A stretch of 64,000 nt of DNA, taken from Guadua angustifolia. Taxonomy: Eukaryota; Streptophyta; Magnoliopsida; Poales; Poaceae. Shown here piece after piece: positions 23,900 to 36,359 of the stretch (the stretch's first letter is position 1; every line of letters begins with the position of its first letter). The position numbers and the translations under genes were made by a program. The notes below the pieces were generated by a model. It made no database searches. It was not told the DNA's origin and was given only the letters and a program-made list of their open reading frames with translations. The stretch is from the NCBI GenBank assembly GCA_036346375.1, contig CM070515.1, positions 13,848,423 through 13,912,422 on the forward strand, written 5' to 3'.

Positions 23900-26800
23900 A
23901 TCGGCGAAAGTGTTTTGGTCGCTAAATCCTGACTTCATTGCCAAAGCGTCTCGCTCTTAAACACTATCCATCCATTGCGGGAAAAGCAAGAAAGAGCAAA
24001 AAAAAGAAAGAAAAAAAAGCGTCTGCAAGCGCAACATTCAAACAAAGCGAGTTGCGCCCAGTAAAAAAAAAAAGCGTATAACCCTACACGGGCGTCGTCC
24101 CCTAAGTGCCCATGAAGGCTTACTTGTCTATAATTAAGCAACCTTGGTGCGAATCGATCACACCTTAAGTAGGCGTCCACGACCTTCTTGGGCTTCCTCA
24201 TGCGAGCTGCTCAACCTCGATCTTTTTTCTTGAGTACGGCAAGGCGGCGGTAGTTCCATTGTTGCTTTCGCTCCAGGTCGGACCACCTTGGCTTCAAGGG
24301 CTGAAACACCTTTTTTTTCTTGTTCTAAACCTTGCTCGAGGCAAAGAACCTTATTCGGCTAAGGGCAGATCTTCCTCAGTGACGACTTTTCGCCTCCTTT
24401 GCTCTAGCTCTCCTTGGCACAGACACGACACCTCAAGCTCGGCCACCTTGGTCTCTCGAGGTCGAGCATCTTCTTCCCTGTTGAAGCTCTGATCGAGCCC
24501 TGAACCTTCTTGTTAGCTAAGAGGCGGAGACTCTCCTCCCTTGAGGCCTAAGCGTTTTCTTTCCTTTGCTCGGCTCTTGCTCGGCGCGGCACTTTCTTCT
24601 CGGAAGCGAGCGGCGCCCTCCTTGGCTTTGGCCAGGCGGCGGACCTTTCTGCTCGAGCTCTTGTTCGAGCCGCAGGATCTTCCCTTAGCCTCGGCGACTT
24701 CTTGCTCTGCCTCGCGGCATCTTTTCCGCGATTATGGTATCACTTGAGCTTGAAGGTCGCCCACCTTCTCCTCGACCTAGTGTAATTAAAGGCCGCTTTC
24801 TTCATATAAGCGGGCGAGTGTGAGAGACAATCGGCACTTCCTCAAAATTGGCCAAAGACTTTTTAAGAAAGTGCCGGCGGGAAAACTTTAAGCGAGATCC
24901 CACAAAACCAAGAAAGAAGAAAATTACCAGATAGCGAGCAATTCTCACCTCGGCAGCGTCGGATGCGCAATTCTCCGGAACTTCTCATAAATCTCCCTAC
25001 TTTGAATATCGGCGGGATCCGTGAAGGTGTCTTTAAGCCGGAATCCTTGGAGAAGGCGGGTTGTCGAGCTGGCGAGTCCTCCTCCTCTGGGGGCGTTACT
25101 GTCGAGCACAAAACCCACTCTTGGCGGCGCTTCGCTCGAGGGTCCTCGCTATCCTCCGAGCATGTTGTTCGCTCGAGCCGCTATCCCGAGCGGGTGGTTA
25201 CGCTCGGGCGGGTAAAAAAAAATCTTATCGAGCGAGCATTTTGCGGGAGCCCGTCACCTTCTTGGCGGACCCTTTGCGGGCTGCTTGGGTCGCCTTTTCT
25301 CCTCGCCGTGCTCTTATGCTTTGCTCCCCGCCTTACCGGCCATCCGCGATGTCGGCTGACGGCGAATAAGCGCGCCCGCTAAAAACTGATGGGCAAGCTC
25401 ATGAAGCTATTTGGCGGCGATCACGGGAAACCTACGGGCTAATAACCATCCGCGTCGGTGAGTGGGAGTTGGCGTATGGCATAAAACAAACAAGCAAAAA
25501 GCAAAGCAGGCGAGTCAGCGCCCACCTTTGGCGGGCCTTCCGTCGCCCGCAGGTGAGTTACGCCGCCGCTAGGACCACCAGCTTCGGCGCCTTTTGGCGG
25601 CTTTGGGTGATCTTCATGACTTAAGGTCACCCGGCCTCCATGCCGACCCCCTCCGGCGTCTTTAGGATGCGGTACGTTGCCGAGAAGCTTACCGTCGGCG
25701 ATCCCAAACTCCGAGCTTTAGTAGCTCGTGCGAGTTCAGTCGCCGTCTCGGCAACTCCTCTTGGCGCCTCCGCTTTCGTCTGCACCATTCCCTCGATCAA
25801 TCTTCCCTCATGCGATTTGTTCGATTTGAACTTCGAGCTATAATTCTCGGCCAAAGCCTCGGTAAACTACCTCCTGTGATCGGCGTACTCCATATCTTGC
25901 TTCGGAGATTCCCGGCGATCGCGTGCCTCTTCGGCGTCGGGTACCCACGCGTGGCGTGATCGACCTCTTGCTCCTCACTTTTGGCCTTAAGCGAGGGGCG
26001 AAACACCCATTCTTGCCCTTTGGATTTGAGCTTGGCGCTTGACTCCGAAAGCTTCTCTGTCAAAAGGCGGAGCGCCATTAGAAAGCGCGGATGTTCTCCC
26101 GTCTTGAATGCTACTCGGTAAGACTTCGGATGTTCTCCCGAGCATGAATGAACGGTACTTACCACCTTGCCCGTTGAGCCGTTGATGGGACTTGGAGTTC
26201 TTCTCGAGCTCCTTGCCCTTGGGGACCCAAACATTTCGCCAAACCCTCTTCTCCACCCGATTGAAGCAGGCATCGCCATGACAGCGCCAAATGTCATCGC
26301 AAGTTCGGCGTCACAAGTGAAACAAAATTGTCACAGTGGCGAGGCATACGATTCGACCTCCCGAATGGTGGTCGTCCCACTTGCATGGATTTTAAAGAAG
26401 GGGTGCTCTCTCCTCGCGGCGAGGATATCTGTTCGGAGGAAATCGCCCAGACGATATCGCGCGGTCGACCATGTTAAGTGAGCTCGTGGATCGTCATCGA
26501 GATCCGCTCCTCATCGGGGTGGCCGTCGATAGCGGTGTGTCTCGGCGTTAGGCGCCGCATAGCTCATTATAAGCTCGGTGACGTCTCTTGACCTCATAAA
26601 GTAGAACCAATAGGTCGGCCCGGCAAGGCGAGTCGCATGAGGTGAAAGGCGGGGGAACTTCGTGCAGGCGGCCGGGTCATGAAAAAGCGAAATATAGAGC
26701 GCCCGATTGGCGGAAGGGCCATGCCGGTCTGAAAAATTGTAGAAATGGAAGAAGAGACTTGGCGTAGGAAAGGGTGCCCACGAAGCCTTGAAGAGATAGG

Positions 26801-27330
26801 CAAAGATGTTTCAAGACAAGGATGGAGTTAGAGTTTGGATGGGTGAGCTCACCCGGCATTGCGTGAGCATCCTCGAGGAACTCGCTCTCCGTATTGTGGA
26901 GCCCATTGGCGGTGTAAGTGCATGTGACCATCTGCGTGGAAATCATCTTGACCACGGGCCCCCTCGCCCTCCGGGATCCTCCAAGTGTGGGCGTCCGGTG
27001 CAAGATCCTCCAAAGCCGGAGCCTCTCCGCGTGATCTTGCTGCTTCAAACGCGCCATGAAAGTCTTGGAAAGATGAACACTTGTGATAAAGAAGAAAGTT
27101 TAGGAACCGTCGAGGTTTCTTTGGCGGGCGCTTATGCAAGTGGCGAGAATAAGGAAGAAAAAGCAAATGAAGTGTTCCTTGGGTTATTTCTAGGCGGAGG
27201 AGCTTGGCAATTTTAAAGCAATGTGATTGCCCGCCAATGGTAGTAGCGTCCCCAAGCGAGCGACGGTAGCGATTCCCCAAAAAGCTATCGGAGACCGGCG
27301 CGGCAGCCGTGGGGAAAAACACGCGCAATT
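23900..27330 (-). pseudogene. Antisense coding region of element B (PF04195-like, with coiled-coil tail)
   Basis: On the minus strand, 27330-25800 carries broken frames resembling the plant 'putative gypsy type transposon' family (Pfam PF04195), for example HPNSNSILVLKHLCLS, the aromatic-rich LLPFLQFF and WRRGFGEMFG. The stretch 25700-24200 then reads as Glu/Arg/Leu-rich sequence with LEQELEQ repeats, typical of the long coiled-coil tail of such proteins. Antisense frames between pol and the 3' LTR are known in Tat elements. The function is unknown, and family membership is inferred from recalled patterns. Confidence 0.5.
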
Positions 27331-27693
27331 TTCCGCGCTCCTCCGGCGCTATTTAGCTCGAACCCGACCCAATGCGCTTTCGGTCTCAAAGGGCGCCTCT
27401 CCTAGGCTTTGATCGCTCGGAAGCATGAGCCTTTTTTCGTTGCGAGATCCTTTTCCCAGGCTTCAGCGGCTTTCGGATCTGCGCCAGCGGCTTTCACCTT
27501 AGTAATCTCGCCCGAGCATGATTGCTCAAGACACTATCTTGATTTTTAGCTACAAGATTCCTCACTCACGAGCAAAGGCGGCTCGGACACCGATGAGGTC
27601 TTAGCCGCATGACTCCAATCCCTCTTTAAGAAGTCTAGAGGCTTAAGGCGGAGGCCTCGGCAGCCTTTCCCCCTTTAGCCTCGGGGGCTAGGC

Positions 27694-28356
27694 TGTCGGG
27701 GATTGGATATCTTTGTACCAAGGCGACCGCCGAAGCCGGCGCCGACCGACCATGCTCTTGCAGGATGGCGCCACGCAGAACCGACCTTCAGCGTGGCAGA
27801 AGCCGCAGGGCTACCTTCCCAACAAGCCAAGCTCGGGGCTCATGACTCAAACAGCGTGGCATTAAATCTTGGCATGACTTTCGAGATCGTCACTTGGGAT
27901 CTGCTGTTGCCATAGTCGCCCGCCTTGATAGTCTGCGCTTCTTTGTTCCCCACGTCGCGTGGTACGTGAGTGGGGCGGTACAACTGCTTATTGCGCCGTC
28001 CTCTGATGGGCGCCCACGTAATAAATAACTTTTGTCTCCTGTAAATCCTATAAATACCCCTGCATACGATGTATTGGTGGCTTTTCAAGACCCGCATACT
28101 CGGACCACGGGGCTTATTCATTGGAGTCCTTAGGCTAGTTCGAGGCTCCTCAGAAAGCAAACGCGTTATGCTTGCTCCTCACTCATTAGTGAATCCCACT
28201 TGGGCGTGATTTTGTTATCTCCTCGTGAGAGGCGAACCGGACAAAAGCGACCCCGTGTGCTTCTTGATTGTCTTATCACCTCGTCAAGTGGCTTGGTGCA
28301 CCCTTAGGCGTACAACCCTTGCGGGAAAGGGGCCTTAGGTTGATCCTCATTCAACA
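27694..28356 (+). repeat. 3' LTR of element B
   Basis: It starts TGTCGGGGATTGGATATC after the polypurine block and ends CATTCAACA. TATAAATACC lies near 28048. It is followed by GTAAGCTCGGCGATGGACCC, which matches what follows the 5' LTR for about 30 bases, so the outer boundary may lie near 28385. Confidence 0.8.
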
Positions 28357-28447
28357 AGTAAGCTCGGCGATGGACCCTGTCGAGTGCGTCGATGGATGAC
28401 CATTCTTGGCCGAAAGCGGCCCGAGTGGAACACTTTCGGTAGCTAAA

Positions 28448-28860
28448 TGGCGGATGGGGCGCTTTTTGGAGCAAGGTTTATGGCGTCGTCACAAGAGGTT
28501 AAAGTGGAACACATCTTTCGCCTAAGCATAAAACCGGTGATTAAATCGAAAGGCGTGATATGGTTTTAAGTTGGCAGTAGTAGTATATCTTATCTCTTTA
28601 AATTAGTTAAGTATTTGGATATGTTTGGATATGCTTATCCTTATTTAGTTGTAGTTTGCATGGAATAATTAGTGTCAGGTTTCCCTAGTATATAAAGGGA
28701 TTGTCCAGCAATTTTGGAAAGCAATAAAAAATTCGATTGATTCCTAATCTGAGAACAGAGCCTCCTGCGCCAGGGGATCAACCCTAGGCTAAGGAGGGCG
28801 TTCGTCAGCCCTATCTTCCTGTTCCTCATCTATTGTTGCCATAAACCCTAGACCATATCA
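28448..28860 (+). mobile_element. 3' LTR of retrotransposon A
   Basis: Direct repeat of 9633-10035, from a TGGGGCG/GAGCAAGG block to CCATATCA. It is followed by CTTGT, matching CTTG before the 5' LTR. The bases after it (TTGTATCTGATC, later GATGGATTC) also weakly resemble the primer-binding site and gag start at 10038 and 10064, so it could alternatively be the 5' LTR of a further, deleted copy. Confidence 0.7.
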
Positions 28861-28865
28861 CTTGT

Positions 28866-29106
28866 ATCTGATCGATTTCGTTGTCGTGCCTCTGATGGAT
28901 TCTTCTTATTGGCGCCTTGCTTTGAGCATGCTAACTTCTTTGTTCAAATCACATTTGTTAATAATCTTGATTTGTCATGCCAATATTTTCTAATGCTGAA
29001 ACCAACTCCTCTAACATATCTATTGTAGAATTCATACGCTTTTCCTTCGTTATCACATTCCATTCCAACCATCAGCTCTCTCTCTCTCAATCTCTCTTTA
29101 TTGCTT
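28866..29106. other. Short spacer between element A and the CACTA element
   Basis: AT-rich sequence with a small TC microsatellite (about 29077-29098). No gene or transposon end could be assigned. Confidence 0.4.
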
Positions 29107-31189
29107 CTACTACGGAAGGGCATTTAGTACCGGTTCAAAAGAGCCTTTAGTCTGGGTTTTTGAACGAATCTGAGCTATCCAGGATTGATGCTCAAAACAT
29201 CGATCGGTTCCCTCACCGTCTTGATAAGTATCGATCTGGGTTAAAGTCTGCGTGGCGTATGAGGAACCCCGAGGACCACATCGATGCGGTTGGTGTCTCC
29301 AGCCGTCTTGATGAAACCCTCATCGATCACCGTTGGTTTCTCCAGCGATCTTGATGTTTTATATATATAGGTCTATTTCTCCGTAGCTATTATATATGTG
29401 TGTGTGTTAAATCACAACTAATTAAAAGCATAGATAATCAATCATGCACTTTGCACGATAATTAAATCCTTGAACATTCATTAACAAATTTAATTACATC
29501 TAATGTATTAAAATATGTACACATATTTGTTCTTGCTCATCGTCTAATGTATCAATATATATGTACACAACTTTAATTACAACTTGAGTATTTTTTCCTT
29601 ACATTCATCGGGATCTTTTCGCGCATTGCTCTTGCTAGCCGTAGATGTAAACCAAACGAGTTCACTAGTCCTTATTGAAGGGCACAACTTGTTAAACATT
29701 GGTTAAGTGAAACTTCGCCTTTTGGATTTCTGACCTCATCGTAAATAAAGCCCGGCGAGTTGTTCTTGGATTGCTCTCACTCGTCTTGGCGAGAGTTCGA
29801 ACCTTGTTCCGCCAAATGTTGAGGCACCTATCGTTAAGTCATTAACTAATCAATACTTGAACTTGTACAAGATATAAGGAGTACCTATACATCATTAAAG
29901 CTAGTAATTATATTTACTCACCCCTTGTTGCCTTTTAGCTTTGATGCGGTGCTCGGTTTGGGTGTGCATAAACTTCGCATACATAGTAGCCGCATAAATT
30001 GTTACCCGTGGTGAGTCAAGATCTGCGATGGAAAAAAAGTTGAAAGCGTGAAATGGATGCAAGGAAATTAAGTTAACTAACTAAAAAGCTAGCATTATGA
30101 TATCATTACCACGAGGCAATTGTAATGTCAAATTTCTCCTTGAATCATACGTTTTTAGCTTGCGAACGTGTGAATGCACTACACATGTGATTCTGAATTG
30201 TACATGATTAGAATTTGTTTCAAATTGAAGGAAATAGAGCTAATACGATAATAAAAGGAACAAGAATTAATACTGGTCGAGCATGTCGATAAAGTTTTGA
30301 TACTTTTCAGCTGGTCTCCTTTGCGAGTCCATAATTGTGATCGAGCTACGATCTAGCTCGATCATAAGAAGAATCGATGAAAACTATACATAGATGTGTC
30401 AACATAGATAACTAATTAGTTCTAACATCGTGTTATGAAAAGGAGTAGAATGAGGTGATGCGAAAACCGTACTCAAATGAGTAGGCTAGATATATCTTTG
30501 ACTTATATCTTTGACCCATTAAGCGCATTGAATCGTTAGTCTCTGTTTTAAGCAGGTGGTCTCTAACGGTTGTCTCGTTGATAACTCTGGGTCCATGAAG
30601 CCTATATAGAATCTCGATCCTTCGGCATCTTTGTATCTCCATGCTACATAAGAAATTAGTTAGGCTTGCAAGTTAGTATAGTACAAGGAAGTGCGATAGT
30701 TTTTGTAAATAATTAAGACACTTACGAGTCCGACAACCCATCAAGCTCACTTATTGAGGCGTCTCATTTGGTATAGATCATACATGTAGTCGATCGACAA
30801 CAAATTGACCTTCACTGCGAAAAAAATCTTGTTGCTTAAACTTGATGACGAACATCTCTAGACCATGCTTGGTTGCGTCCAAGTACCATTCATGAAATTA
30901 CGCATCTTTGTCGTTAGGTAGGGCGGCTCCTCATGCACGACCAATGACCCACCCATTTTAAATAACCATTTTACTTGGGCAACCTCAATCTTTTCCGTGC
31001 CTAATATTTGATTTGCGATAAGGCCGGTTTCTTGAAGAATTTTTGCATCTCCTTACTCTTCCCTCGGTGACATCTTCTTCTTGGGGCATTCCTTACTCAA
31101 TGTCTTTCGTAGTTTGATTTGCGAGGCATTTCCTTTTATCCTTCAAATTTTTAATAGTCATTAAGCCTTTATAAAATTCTTACATGCGA

Positions 31190-32990
31190 GTTGAACCTTT
31201 TTCTCTGGTGACTTGGGTTTAAGAAATTTAGTTACCTCTCCTTTTACCACCTTCTTGATCTCCTCATCGTTCATATCATCTGGCCTTCGGAAGTTGGCCC
31301 GCTTCTTGGATTGGGTGGAGGACCCGTCTTCTTGGGAGCTCTTGGCTTGGCTTCATTCCTTGGTGGCGCCTTCTTGGGAGGCAGGGGTTCTTGTGGCGCT
31401 TATGTCTTGGGAGGTGGTGTAGGAGTCGGCGCCTTCTTGGGAGGACGCAGGCTTCTTCGGGGCTTATATGTGCGAGGAGATGGTGTAGGAGATGGGCTTC
31501 TTGTCGGGCTTATATCGCGAGGAGGTGGTGTAAGAGTCAGGGAGGTTCTTGGGAGGAGGCAGGTTTCTTCTCGGGCTTCTTGCGGAGAGGACAAGTCCAT
31601 GTTATCTCGAAAAATTATGTACCGTTTCATACAGGATGAAATTGTGTCTTGCCTCTCCTAAGCCGTAGTCCCGTCACCTCCGAGAATTTCGAGGTCAAGG
31701 TCCTCGTACCTAAGCGAACCTCCTCCACCGAGACCTTGGAGTATCCTAACGGTATCTGTTGGCCATGGATAAGTTGCCCGGCTCTAATGGGTGAAACCAT
31801 ACCATCGGCGCCTTGAAGAAGTAAGGTTCAGCGCTTGGATATGCAGCTCACAAGGTGTCCATTGCTGATGTCGTCTCTGGGATACTTGTCCAAGTCCATA
31901 CTGCCCAGCCGGAGGCGTGTTGCCGTTGCCGGAGGAACTAATGATGTCTGGATTACTTGGAGGTTCTTGGCGTCTCGCTGCTGTTGGCTCAAGGCTAGCT
32001 GCACCTCTCTTGGATCTCTTCTTGCATTCTCTCATTTGTTTGATTCGAGGCGTTCTTCAAGCGCACTAAATTTGTTAATCTGTCGAGCCTTGCTCCTCTT
32101 GAAACTCCTATAGGTCTCGGCGTCTGGCGAAACCAACCTTCCACGGGACAACGCCGGCGCCTCGTGTCGTCCAGGTGCTCTGGATTTTGCAAGGCCCTTG
32201 TTAGCTCATCGTTCTCCTGTTTGGCACAAAGCTACTGCACAGGAAGTCTCCTCGATGGGTATCAAGCCTTCAGCCACATCTCTTAGCACCTCCCCAACCT
32301 GACATTGCCGTTATCATCAAAGGGCGCCGTAGTGAGCATAGAACCAATGCTTTGCTCTGTCGGGCCAATCCATTGTTGCGGTCGATACCCTTAAGCTAGC
32401 GAGTCTGTTCCCTCTTCTCCCATTTTGGTATTGCATGGCGGTAACCACGGGGCGAGTCGGTGGTGATAATTCTTCTTCTGTGCATTCAACTTATTCTTCA
32501 CTCAAACTTTGACCTTCGTCCAAAGTCTTGTAGTTCTAAGCGCATCGATGATCTTGCAACTTTGGGTGCTTGTTGAAGTCAGGCGTTCGATTCTTCTTGA
32601 TATACTCCGTGTTGACTTCTTTTTATAAATGCGGAATCGTAGCCATCTTCTTGAGAGTGTAACTCTTCACCTTCTCTTCGGTCCCTTGGGGAAGGTGAAT
32701 GTCTCCTTCACATCGTTCCAAAGCATGTTCTTCGTATCTTGAGGACTGATCCCATTTTGCTATGCTAATTGCCACGTGGTCCCTAACGTGGGCGCCGCAT
32801 CTGAATTAGGCAGCCCAAAGCGCCCCAGGGTGCAAGAGGTCGGCCGATCTCGGCGACCGGTGATAACATGTCTTGCCTTCTTCTTCTTGCTTGGACCTCG
32901 TGGCGTGATTGCTGCTGGTTGACCGATCTGAAAGCATGGTACAATCATGAGCAGGTCGGGATGTTGGCTTAGCATGGTAGTGGCAAACAA
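31190..32990 (-). pseudogene. TnpA-type / Transposase_24-like remnant of the CACTA element
   Basis: Minus-strand fragments in changing frames: GLPNSDAAPTLGTTWQLA near 32780, then DTKNMLWNDVKETFTFP and EEKVKSYTLKKMA near 32700. This is the conserved block of plant transposase family PF03004. Further left come NERMQEEIQE and a Pro/Ser/Thr-rich tail (31400-31630). In CACTA elements this protein binds subterminal repeats. Several stops are present, so no intact frame remains. Confidence 0.7.
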
Positions 32991-33475
32991 TCATGAGCGT
33001 GTTGATTGTTACCTCATGGCCTCATCGTGCTCTGCGACCTCATCGTGCTCTACAACATCATTGGCCTCGGTTGGCGGGTGCAACTTCGTAGTCTCATGAT
33101 CATCACATCCATAATCAAACTTCTCATAAATTCTTCAATCGTCCATAAATGCGTTTCTTAGGCTAGAAGAAGCACTGAAAATTATGAAAATAGATCACAT
33201 TTCATGTAAAAGTGATGGTACTACTCTAAAAGCGGCGTGGAAGGCGGTGGGGAAGAGGCAGTAGAGAGGATGGGCGGTGGCTTGAAGATGTTCCTAATGT
33301 AAATCGGCCAAATACTATATGATGGTAATTTTGCTAGAGTTGAGAGGAAATCAAGTGATCGATGTTGTGACCTCATGCTACAAACATGTGCACATGTAAC
33401 TTTAAAATGATACTTATACATTAGAAAAAATTCATATGATACATATACATCTCGAAATGAAAACATAATATGAAA

Positions 33476-33998
33476 AAATTCATATATTCTTAAGAATATA
33501 TTTGCTGAATAAAAAATAATGAATCATTCTTATTCCACACTAAAATGATTTAAAAAAATAAGCCCCTGCAAGTTCAAGAAGCATGGATGTCACGAGGCGT
33601 CAGGATTACAGGCAGAGAAGCCATGAGAGACATGCTCGCTTGAAATGGACTTAGGACTTAGTTCTTTTCTTCTCTTCTTCGCGTACACAATATAGGCTTC
33701 CTCCGCTCCTCCTCTTCATAATCATCCTCTTGCTCCTCTTCTTCATTGAATTTGAAGCTATCAGCGAACATGTCCAATTTTCATTGGAAAATTTTTATGT
33801 TCTATCAATGAAGAAGAGGAGAAAGCCTATGATCTAATTCATTGACAAAAGTTGGACCATTGTCTAAAATCCATGATCAATGACAAGAATGAGGCTTGAA
33901 CTTGTAGGCTTATGTCTTTTAAATCATTTTAGTGTGGAATAAGAATGATTCATTATTATAAGCAAATATATTCTTAGCAAATATATTCTTAGAATATG
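33476..33998. repeat. Long imperfect foldback (inverted repeat)
   Basis: About 100 bases at 33476-33585 reappear reverse-complemented at 33893-33998; both contain ATGATTTAAA/TTTAAATCAT next to AAGAATGATTCATT or its reverse. A second inverted match lies inside: CTCTTCTTCATTGAA at about 33740 against TCAATGAAGAAGAGGAG at about 33808. The whole could fold into one long interrupted hairpin within the CACTA element. Read on the minus strand, the left arm gives a Glu-rich stretch. Confidence 0.7.
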
Positions 33999-34129
33999 AT
34001 CATTTTCATATTATTTTGTACAATTAGGAAAAATTCATTATATAGGACAAGTACAAAAAGAAATTCGGACAAGTTTAAGATCATGGGACATAGAATTTTC
34101 TCTTTTTAATTCTCGATATAATGAATCTG

Positions 34130-35470
34130 AACTAGAATAATTCACATGATACATATTCATTTGACATGATACATATACATTTCAAACTTCACATATACAT
34201 AGAAATCTCACACATACATAGAAATCTCACATATACATAAAGCCGATCAATAGAAATAGAAATTTCAAAATTCACGAGAAATTAGAATAATTCATGATAC
34301 ATATTCATTTGACATGATACATATACATTTCAAACTTCACATATACATAGAAATCTCACACATACATAGAAATCTCACATATACATATATATTTCAAACT
34401 TCACATATACATATAAATCTCACACATACATAAGTATTTGAAGATTTGCCTAATAATGACAAGTAAAAGGACATCACAACTAGCATAGTGCTCAAGTTGT
34501 CAATTTTGTATTGTTCTCGGATAACGGGTTGCCTTAAAGACCGTCACTCGTCGATGAGGGACAAAGATCATTGACCAATTTGTGACAACATTACTTTAGT
34601 GAAAATGAAACAACTTTTCGACACTTGACAACTTAGAATAATTCACATGATACATATTCATTTGACATGATACATATACATTTCAAACTTCATATACATA
34701 GAAATCTCACACATACATAGAAATCTCACATATACATAGAACACGATCAATAAAATAGAAATTTCAAAATTCACGAGAAATTAGAATAATTCACATGATA
34801 CATATTCATTTGACATGATACATATACATTTCAAACTTCACATATACATAGAAATCTCACACATACATAGAAATCTCACATATACATATATATTTCAAAC
34901 TTCATATACATATAAATCTCACACATACATAAGTATTTGAAGATTTGCCTAATAATGACAAGTAAAAGGGACATCACAACTAGCATAGTGCTCAAGTTGT
35001 CAATTTTGTATTGTTCTCGAGATAATGGTTGCCTTAAAGCCCGTCATCGTCGTAAAGGACAAAGATCATTGACCAATTTGTGACAACATTACTTTAGTGA
35101 AAATGAAACAACTTTTCGACACTTGACAACTTAGAATAATTCATGATACATATTCATTTGACATGGTACATATACATTTCAAACTTCACATATACATAGA
35201 AATCTCACACATACATAGAAATCTCACATATACATAGAACACGATCAATAAAAATAGAAATTTCAAAATTCACGAGAAATTAGAATAATTCACATGATAC
35301 ATATTCATTTCACATGATACATATATATTTCAAACTTCATATATACATAGAAATCTCCGCATACATAGAAATCTCACAATGTCATTTAAGCAAACAGAGA
35401 CATGGTCTAATGTCACGATATACAAGCTCATGAATAAGTATTTGAAGATTTGCCTAATATATATATATGC
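34130..35470 (+). repeat. Tandem array, about 500-bp unit, roughly 2.7 copies
   Basis: The marker AAGTATTTGAAGATTTGCC occurs at about 34433, 34931 and 35435, giving spacings near 500 bases. Each unit also holds a smaller array of ACATATACAT and AGAAATCTCACA motifs and a block reading GTGCTCAAGTTGTCAATTTT. The units are very similar to each other. This lies within the CACTA element, between the TnpA-like and TnpD-like parts. Confidence 0.85.
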
Positions 35471-36306
35471 AAACAATCTCTGTGACACAAGGAAATGATT
35501 CTGGTGACGGAAATATAAAGCAAACACTGGTGAGCCTATCCAGAATGCAAAAGGAGCATACAACTTACTAGAACTTACTTCGAACTCACGCAGCAGTTAT
35601 TATGCATGAGCAGTGAAGATTCATAAGACAAATATATATATCAGAATCACTAGACACAATTGATCTAACAACTAAATGTCAAATCTTTGGAAAATTGTTG
35701 TTGTCACAAATGGTCTCAATCAGCCCAATCTTCATCGAACAATAATCCCACTCTTGCAAGGTCCCCAACCACGACATCTCAAAGCAGACAAGCATAACCA
35801 AAACCAATCACTCGGGCACCAATGAGGAGGCACAAACCTAGGGTTGGCGAAGGAGGAGAGCAATGGCGGAGGCAAGGCTTGGGAGGCGAGCCGGCGGTGG
35901 GGTCGTCGGAGGACAGCGAGGGCAGGCGCAGATGGGGTCGGCTGGGCGTCCGGTCGTCGGAGGTCTTTGCAAGCAGCGGGAGGAGGAGGAGATTGAGGAA
36001 CAATAGCGGGAGAGTAGAAAAATTGAGGATGCGGCGTGAGATGGGTTTATAAGCGCACCATCGGTCGGTTGGATACCAACGATGTGATGTGAGACATCGA
36101 TCGATTGAATACATGGGGTGATGGAAATTACATTTCGGCCTTGAGGAGAGAGCCCTAGGCACTTATCGATCCGGTTGAAAACACCAGCAGGGACTGATGT
36201 TAATCTCAAAACAATTTAGCGCCCATACTAATCGACAAGAAATCTTCCTCCCCCTTGGCTGGCGCGTGGCGCTTGAGTTGAGGCTCTCCGTCGGCAGTGA
36301 GGTCTG

Positions 36307-36317
36307 GGTTCGAAGCC
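36307..36317 (+). promoter_or_regulatory. tRNA-like B-box (first copy)
   Basis: GGTTCGAAGCC closely fits the RNA polymerase III B-box GGTTCGANTCC and is flanked by GGG and CCC, as in a tRNA T-arm. The surrounding 70 bases do not fold into a full cloverleaf by eye (the acceptor ends do not pair), so this is a tRNA-derived or chance motif rather than a tRNA gene. Confidence 0.4.
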
Positions 36318-36359
36318 CGCTCGTGCCTACTAGCTCTTCTTTTTTCCTTTTCTTTTATT

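Larger units (their letters stand above)
17114..28356 (+). mobile_element. Gypsy (Tat-like) retrotransposon B, two LTRs, about 11.2 kb
   Basis: Direct LTRs lie at 17114-17772 and 27694-28356. A TGGCGCCGTC primer-binding-like site follows at 17814, plus-strand gag and pol come next, and then an antisense coding region before the 3' LTR. The 3' LTR is preceded by the polypurine block CCTCGGGGGCTAGGC. The long space between integrase and the 3' LTR with an antisense frame is the layout reported for Tat-lineage elements such as Grande and Retand. The LTRs differ by many small indels and substitutions, so the insertion is not recent if the sequence is accurate. No convincing target duplication was found. 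Confidence 0.8.

Noticed and set aside
28861..28920. Primer-binding site and gag start after the right LTR of element A, implying a further element
   Set aside because: The resemblance is only partial and the CTTGT target-duplication reading is simpler; kept as an alternative in the LTR entry, not as a feature.
34130..35470. CRISPR-like array of short repeats
   Set aside because: Repeats are nested in 500-bp tandem units with no unique spacers, in a plant transposon; this is a satellite-like array.
36240..36330. Possible tRNA gene around the B-box
   Set aside because: Only the T-arm is convincing; acceptor ends do not pair and no clear A-box or anticodon arm is visible.
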